Of a stretch of DNA of 64,000 bases, positions 32,274-41,200 are shown in pieces. The notes beneath the pieces are model-generated. The model was not told the DNA's origin and ran no database searches. It was given only the letters and a program-made list of their open reading frames with translations. The DNA lies in assembly GCF_023078275.1 (NCBI RefSeq), contig NC_062994.1:9743545-9807544 (forward strand), in the 5' to 3' direction. The DNA is from Leguminivora glycinivorella (taxonomy: Eukaryota; Arthropoda; Insecta; Lepidoptera; Tortricidae). Both the position numbers and the translations under genes were made by a program. Position 1 is the first letter of the stretch; each line of letters opens with the position of its first letter.

Positions 32274-35200
32274 CTGAAAAAACAATGCACACTGTATTCT
32301 TTCCCTAGTTTTCTTGATTGCCTAATGTATTGGAATAAAAATTTCTATAGAGTACCTTTTATATGACATTTTATCTGTCATATCATGCGGACGCTGTTAA
32401 AATTATCGGTGTCCTTATGTTACACCGTGTATACAGAAAAATGTGTATTGTCCTTACCTTTACAGAAACGTTGCAGCAGCTAGACACATCAGCAAAATAG
32501 ACTTCCGATTCGGCATTCTGGTTCACGCGATGACAATCTTGCATAGAAGACCTGTTGGTAAATTATTTATTTTAAAAATAAATTACCAATCATAGAAATC
32601 TTATATACTTCGTTATGTAAGTACCCATGTAACAATCAACACATGTGAAAACGAAAATAGCTGTGACACTACATCTGTGTCATGAAAAAAATTCTGAACC
32701 ACCATTAAGAATAATAAAATTGTCCATATTAGAGCCATATTACTGTACTACTACTGTATTACTTTACGTGTACTTAACACAGCAAAAGGGTATGTACAAG
32801 TTTCTAATGGGGTGGCAGCGCGCATGTGACACTGTTTGAGTTGCAGGCGTCCATAGGTTACGGTGACCGCTTTACATCAGGCGGGCCGTATGCTTGTTTG
32901 CCACCGACGTAGTATAAAAAAAAATATTGTCCCACTACTGGGCAAAGGCCTCCCTCAAGTCCCTCAAGTATATATCCATACTAATATTACAAATCCATGG
33001 GAAAGTGTGTGTGTCTGTTTGTCCGTCTTTCACGGCAAAGCAGAACGACGAATTGACGTGATTTTTTTAAGTGAAGATAATTGAAGGGATGGAGAGTGAC
33101 GTAGGCTACTTTTTGTCTCTTTCTAACCCCCTACTTCCCTAAAATGGGGGGGTGGAAGTTTTTATGGAGCATTCCGCAATTTTCGAATATAACGCGAGTA
33201 AAGCCGCGAGTATATATGCCCATATAGGGTCGTTTTCGACCCACTGCAGAAAACACGCTACTACTCATTAAAGTAAGTAGGAGAGGAGAATGAGGTTGTT
33301 ACTAGGGTTGCAAAAAACGTTTTTTTTTCTGGCTTGAAAAAAAACATGAACAAAAACCGTGAAAAAAACAGTTTTTGTTTTTTTTCTGGAGTATGTTTTT
33401 TTTTTCTAAAGTACGAAATCTCAAAATTTGCAAAGTAGTTAATACTTTTTTACGGTTTTTTAGACTTAAATGTTAACTATTAAACGAATTTAATCAAATA
33501 ACTATAATTTCTGATCTTTAGTTGGTAGTTGTCACTATTTACTGTTGGCAACACCACCGCCTCTCCACGCTACACGCAACATCGGGGAATCCCCAATAAA
33601 CGTTTGTATACTGAATGTTAATTGAATTAAAATGTACGTTATTGTTATTGAAACACGTTACAACTCACGAAAACGCGTTATTGTCGTATTATTTGTTCAT
33701 CTGAAAAAACATATTTAGAAAAAAAAACCACTGTGCTCGGTTTTTTTATGTTTTTTTCATAATTCTGAAAAAAAAATATTTGGTTTTTTTTTCTATTTAC
33801 AACCCTAGTTGTCACCTCAAAAATAGGGAAAAAATATGTGTTAGGCACATATGGGATAAGCTATTTGAAAAATAAATGAATAAACAGTCTTACCGAATCG
33901 GGGAATGCTTGTCATTTTGGAAGCCTAAGTTTTCTTTGCCTTGTTTCGGGTTCGGAGGGCACGAGTCAGTACTTTGATCTGAAACTGCAAAAACAGTATT
34001 TAAGTCAAAGTGTGAGGTCAGTGTCCTATTTTACCGCAGTGAAAATTGTCGCCCTTTTTGTACTGTAATATTATTCTATGCAATAAAGATAATTATACAC
34101 CGTGTTTTTTTTGTTTTCTGTTAAATTCAACACGTCGTTAGGTTCATTATTAGGAAACATCCTGTATATCACTTTTAGTTAAATTCACAAAAAAAAATTT
34201 TTCATCGTTTTCATTACATAATAAATAAATTTATTAGTGTGAGAGACCCTTAAGAATGACATTTAAATTAGTGTCAAGTGATTGACGGCACAAGTCAAAA
34301 CAAATAACATTAGGGATTGGTAAAGGCTGTCACACACGTGTTCAGTAATTATCTTAATTTTTTAATAACTCGATAAACTTAAAAGTTAAGACGCTTGTTT
34401 CTTAGAGAAATTAAATGTATTTGATCTAAAGAACCTTCCCTTAAAGTTAACGGAACTGAATAAGAACAGGGTGTATAAATAAAGATTGATCATACCTTTG
34501 CTTGCGCTCTTTTGGTGTAAGCACTCGACTGTAACATTGTCGTCCATTCGACAGTCTCTGTGCAGATTGGTCAGGTTACCGGCACTCATTCCTGTAAACA
34601 TATCAAAGTTTATACGACTAGGGAACAATAGTTATTTGTTATACAAGGGGGCAAAGTTGTATTTTAACGCCGAGTGTGGAATTGAAAAACAAGCAAGTGA
34701 AAGGATTCTATAGTTGAACCACGAGCGAAGCGAGTGGTTCGAGAATAGAATCCTGAACTTGCGAGTTTTTTAACACACGAGAAGTAAAATACATTTGCAC
34801 CCGAGTGTAACACAAAACTTTTCCCCTCACTATAGCGAGGAAACTACAACGCAAAAAATGCGATTATCACTGCTTCCAGTAGTTCCAAAGGTCATCATCT
34901 TTATTACTAGATTCACCTACTTTTATCAATTTTAAAGCAGTTAATTTGACTTTATTCAAGGTCAAATTACTTTACCCACTAGTGGATAAAATGCGTTTTT
35001 AACTTTTTACCCGCTGGTATTAAAGGACAAAACACGTGTTTCCAAGCTAGTGAGGGGAAAATCAAATTATGTTGTTGAATATTTTTTGATTTCTTCTTTT
35101 TTCAAGTAGTCACACGTACTACTATATATAAATTATAAATTGAAACTCTTATAGATTATAAAATCTCTAGATTATAAAATAAAATTCACCTAAAGTCCTC

Positions 35201-38200
35201 TGACACGGATACGGCACCAAATGCCCCCTCAGCGTGTTAAACCTCCCTTCAGTCATCTCCTGAAGCCTCCCCAACTCCTCAGGCTGATACATCATCCTCA
35301 TATCCTGGCCTAACATATCCGAGTTCCGAATATCCGGGTTCCGTAACTCCAGGTTTATCCGCTCCTGCGTTCTGATCAGTTCCGGATTGATCCGGGCGAT
35401 TTCCTGGGCCCTGATGAGTTCAGGGTTGATTCTGGTCAGTTCTGGGTTTATGCGGATCAATTCTGGATTGATTCTTGCGAGTTCTGGGTTCATTCTTGCG
35501 AGTTCCTGTAAGGATTAAAGCAGTTTATTTATAAAAAATTGATTAGCAATAAATGTCTACATGTTTAAGATATGTCTATGAATGTGTAATCCATACTAAT
35601 ATTATAAATGGGAAAGTGTGAGTGTCTGTTTGTTTGTCCGTCTTTCACAGCAAAACGGAGCGACGAATTGACGTGATTTTTTAAGTGGAGATACTTGAAG
35701 GGATGGAGAGTGACATAGGCTACTTTTTGTGTCGTTCTAACGCGAGCGAAGCCGCGGGCAAAAGCTAGTACGCTATAAACGTCAAATAGAGAGCCATCCC
35801 ACCCTTTGACTGGCGAAAATTTAAATCCTTCTTAATTTGTAATAAGGTATATTTTTATTGTCATATAAAACAATCAAAGTAAAAATATACCTATACAAAA
35901 GACACTGAACATAACCTACTTACAAAATAAAACTTAAAATAATGAACTAAAACTACCTAAAAATAAAACTTAACGTAATAAACTAAAACTACCTAAAAAT
36001 AAAACTTAAAATAATAAACCTTGCCCGCGTGGCAAGGACATTCCCGCGCTGTATTGCGATTGCAATCCTTTGCGCGAGAAAACTGCCCGCGCGAGGGTCC
36101 CCCGTTGACTCTCTCAACCGCCTGCCCAGCTCTCTGCAGAGCCCGCGCGCACCGCCGCCCCACGGACCGAGTGTAATAAGGTATATTCTGAGTCAAAGAA
36201 CAAAAGTACAAGTGTCTAAAAGTGAAGGTTGAACGCCGAGCTACATGTAAGAGTTCTGGCACGAATTCCGGCAAGTTTCATTATTCGTCTATATGGATGT
36301 GATATAGTAATATGTTATCCTGGGATTCGGTCGGTTGCTGAACTCGTACCGGTCAGTCAGCATAAGAATTCCGGCAGGTGTGGGGCGTAGCGTGCTCGTG
36401 GTTAACATACGGTTATACTGGGGTCCGGTCGCTGGCTGATAGCGGCCCGGTCGGTCAGCATATAGGAGTTCCGGCAGGAATGGGGCATGGCGTGCTAGTG
36501 GGTAGAGTTCCAATGGACATCTAAATAGTGGTGGTATAACGTACGGTTATCCTGGGGTTCGTACGCTGACTGATGTCGTTACGGTCAGTCATGGGGCATG
36601 GCGTGCTCGTGTGTCGAGTTCCGGTGGACAACTATAAATGGTAGTATAAGTTATCCTGGGGCGTTCCCTATCGCTTCGGTGGGTCAACATAAATAAAGGA
36701 GTTCCGGCAGAATTAACGGGGGTTCCGGTGAAAGTTCCGGTAAGGTTAGTATAACGTACTGTTATCCTGGGGTCCGGTCGCTGGCTGATATCGGCCCGGT
36801 CGGTCAGCATATAGGAGTTCCGGCAGGTGTGGGGCATGGCGTGCTCGTGGGTCGAGTTCCGGTGGACGTCGATGTGGTGGTGGTGAAGCAGTGTGGCTGC
36901 GGCTGGGTCTTGGTGGAGATGGTGGCTGTAAAATATATCACGTTTTAAACCAGTTTTTAACCCCCGACGCAAAAGCGACGCTGCCGTGTGTCTGTCTGTT
37001 TGTCTGTCTGTCTGTGTGTGTGTCTGTTTGTGGCATCGTAGAACGGATGAACCGATTTAGATTTAGTGTTTTTTTGTCTGTAAGCTGAGTTAGTCGGGAG
37101 TGTTCTTAGCCATGTTTCATGAAAATCGGTCTACTATGTCGCGGTCGGGGTTTTTTCAACATTTTAATTTTGTGGTTAGGTTATTAACAGACAGAAAGGC
37201 CTGCTGGATAGGTATTTTATACCCGTTTTTTTAAAACTCAAGGTTAAGAGCATGAATAGATGAGTTCCGGGTTAATATACTGTCGAAAGAGTAATTTTCC
37301 TTTAGTATAAAAAATATTTTTTTATTTAGGTATTTAAACTTTATTCCACAAATAAAACCGGCCAAGAGCGTGTCGGGCCACGCTCAGTGTAGGGTTCCGT
37401 AGTTTTCCGTATTTTTCTCAAAAACTACTGAAGTTCAAAACAATTTTCCTAGAAAGTCTTTATAAAGTTCTACTTTTGTGATTTTTTTCATATTTTTTAA
37501 ACATATGGTTCAAAAGTTAGAGGGGGGGGCACACTTTTTTTTCCTTTAGGAGCGATTATTTCCGAAAATATGAATATTATCAAAAAACGATTTTAGTAAA
37601 TCCTTATTCCTTTTTAAATACCTATCCAACAATATATCACATGTTAGGATTGCACTCCCCACTTTACGTGTAGGGGGGGTACCCTAATAAAACATTTTTT
37701 CCACATTTTATTTTTGCACTTTGTCGGCCTGATTGATATACATATTGGTACCAAATTTCAGCTTTCTAGTGCTAACGGTCACTGAGATTATCCGCGGACG
37801 GACGGACGGACAGACAGACATGGCGAAACTATAAGGGTTCCTAGTTGACTACGGAACCCTAAAAAGTATACAAATGGCGGACTTAATGCCCAATGGCATT
37901 GTCTGCCAGTTAATCATTGGGCCAAACAGAGACATGTAAAATATGGTTTTAAAGACTTTAAAAACTTTTGCTTTTGAATTCAAAACACTCACCGGCTGCC
38001 GCTTCTTCCTTGAGGGCTGTATGGCGGGGGCGGGCCCCACACTCCGGTTTGAGCGTCGAAACTACCACTGGCTTCCCCAAATCCTTCAACCTGCAAATTA
38101 AACCGAATATGATATGTCTATTGACGTTATTCAAATAGATAAGACACGGTTCACACAGGCATATAGAATGTTAAGAAATTAGTGATATCATTCTTAAACT

Positions 38201-41200
38201 TTTTTATTTTTGTTTTTATTTTTATTTTTGTTTTTATTTTAATATTTTTTCTTCTTTTTCTTTTGTAATGTAAATTGTCTAAAGGATAGGATACCCCTAA
38301 ATATATTATGTAGAAATTCCTGTAGAACGGTCACCACGACACAGGCCTCGCCTAGTGTGGGACCACAGATATAGTGGTAAAATTTTATGTCATTTTTTCT
38401 AATAAACATTTTTTTTTGTTTTTTTACTTGACCTAAAACCATCTGAGTTTCGGAAGACAGGAAATCGCCAGAAAGCCGAATCTCAGAAGCAGTTCTGTCA
38501 CAATTTAACTTTTTGGCAAAGGGTTCTCGTGACTCCTAAGGATTAGCTGATATTTTTGACTCTGTTAACTGATAACCCCAGCTGACTCTAGGCTGAATAA
38601 TTTTGAAAGATCCAGGAGCTTAGAAAACTAAGTTGGTTTCTCTAAAAGGTCTGCAACTTGACCGTGAAACGTCCTTGAAGATTTGTCTGGGAATCTGATT
38701 TCGTTCAACTAATCTTAAAGACCTAAAACGGCTAGAACACCTTAAATGGGTGTTGGGCATCTTACTAACCTGATATTGTCCTTGATAACCCTGCTGCATT
38801 TGTGCTGGATAATTCTGGAAAGTCCCAGAGCTCTGGAATTTAGCTTCATTTCGCTGGAAAGTCTGGAAGTTGGCTTGGAACCGTTCCTCGAAGCCTTGTG
38901 GGTAAGATTTATCTGGATGCTAAACAAGCCTTTTGGACTTCCTATAAGACACCTGTAACTCCTGGAAACTTAATTTTGCCATAAATAATGTTGTACTGAC
39001 CTGGTATTGTCCTTGATAACCCTGCTGCATATGTGCTGGGTAGTTCTGGAAGGTTCCAGAGCTCTAGGATCCGGCTTGACTTCGCTGGAAAGTCTGGAAG
39101 TTGGCTGGGAACCGTTCTTCGAAGCCTTGAGGGTAAGATTTATCTGGATGCTAAACATGCCTTTTGGACTTCCTATAAGACATCTGCAACTCCTGGAAGC
39201 TCAATTTTGCCATAAGTAATGTTGTACTGACCTGGTATTGTCCTTGATAACCCTGCTGCATATGTGCTGGGTAGTTCTGGAAGGTTCCAGAGCTCTGGAA
39301 TCCAGCTTGATTCCGCTGGAAAGTCTGGAAGTTGGCTGGGAACCGTTCTTCGAAGCCTTGAGGTAAGGTTTATCTGGATGCTAAACAAGCCTTTTGGACT
39401 TCCTATAAGACACCTGTAAATCCTGGAAGCTTAATTTTGCCATAAATAATGTTGTACTGATCTGGTATTGTCCTTGATAACCCTGCTGCATTTGTGCTGG
39501 GTAGTTCTGGAAAGTCCCAGAGCTCTGGAATCCAGCTTGATTCCGCTGGAAGGTCTGGAAGTTCGCTGGGAACCGTTCTTGGAAGCCTTGTGGGTAAGGT
39601 TTATCTGGATGCTAAACAAGCCTTTTTAGACTTCCTATAAGACACCTGTAACTCCTGGAAGCTCAATTTTGCCATAAATAATGTTGTACTGACCTGGTAT
39701 TGTCCTTGATAACCTTGCTGCATTTGTGCTGGGTAGTTCTGGAAGGTCCCAGAGCTCTGAAATCCAGCTTGATTCCGTTGGAAGGTCTGGAAGTTGGCTG
39801 GGAACCGTTCTTCGAAGCCTTGAGGGTTAGTGGGTGTTTCAGTCTCACAAAAACCGTAGGCGCTGTCTCCAGATTGAGGGACTCCCATCCGGCAGCGAGA
39901 GCTGGTGGTGAAATGACATTTATAATTACATAACGTAAAATACCCAAATGAACGGTGATGCCATTATGGACAAAAAAACTAAAATCCTTAAAAATAAGTA
40001 TCTAAAATTAGTTTCTAAAAACTGACGGCAATGTACCATAAACTAGTCATAGAGCTGCTTAATTTTGAAGTTTCATTTAATTCGCTATAATCATTTAAAG
40101 CGCTATCGGGCCTTCGCATTTGAAATGTCAAATACAGAGGCCCGATAGCACTTGAAACGTACTTGAGACTCCATTGAGTATACTTACTTCTGGCTGTTGC
40201 TCCTGGGCCATGGGAACCAGCTCCAGGCGGAAGTCTTCCTTACAGTGCCAGGGTTTGGTGAGTACAGGTTTCCAATGCGACCTGTAACATTCATTACAAT
40301 TTGAAAATTAATAGATATACAAATTTTTTTCGGAGTAGAAAAGTCTTTGACCGATACAACTAGGGAACAAATCAAATTATTTTATTTAATATTTTTGATT
40401 TGTTCTTTTTTCAAGTAGTCACACTACAAGCTATATGTATATAAATTGAAATAGATATCACACACGAAAGAAAAAAAAACGGCGTGTGGTCTAGTGGTAA
40501 AGACGTTAGCCGCGTAACGTAAGCTGAAGACCCGGGTTCGATTCCCGGCTCGGCCACCATTCTTCTTTCATGTATGATATCTATTTCAATTTATAATTTA
40601 TATCTAGTAATGTGACTCTTTGAACGATGATGAAAAGATTGCGGCACATACATACATTTTATAATATGACATATATAAGGAAGAATCTTACCAGGAGCCC
40701 AGAACCTGTGCTGCAGACTGATGTCCCAGGCGGGCTGCGTGGGGTGGCACTGAGCGCAACAGCTGCAACTTGGCTGCAATAAAATATAAGAACTTTGTTA
40801 GTCTGTGGCATCGTCACAGATTAGATTTTTAACCTGTATAGTATGCTTTTGGAACTGGCTATTTTATGAGTGCGAATACTTGGACAGCCGCAGGCTGTGA
40901 TTAAGGATATTAGAAGGGGCCATAGGTACTTAGGTAGGTTTCTTCCACGTTCCCTCAATGGTGAGGATCGCGACCACAAGTAGCGTGTCTCCACTGAATA
41001 CGGTCAGAAGCCATGTGAAATGCACTGCGACCACGTAATAAGGTCTGCAAGATAGGTACACTTACTTCGAACACTTACCTGCCGATCTTAGGAATGAGCC
41101 ATGTGACGAAGCATTTAAGCGCAAATTGAGAAACCTTTTGTTAGATAACCCTCTGTACTCTGTAAATGAGTACATGGAATTGAATTTGTGATATTGTGAT

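Noticed and set aside
31618..32277. Long plus-strand open frame (219 codons, Ser/Leu/Ile-rich)
   Set aside because: Exact antisense of the NDSRISER-repeat exon; the repeat composition keeps both strands open.
36020..36180. CpG-island-like promoter of a gene
   Set aside because: Explained by a LINE ORF2 tail flanked by a 16-bp target duplication.
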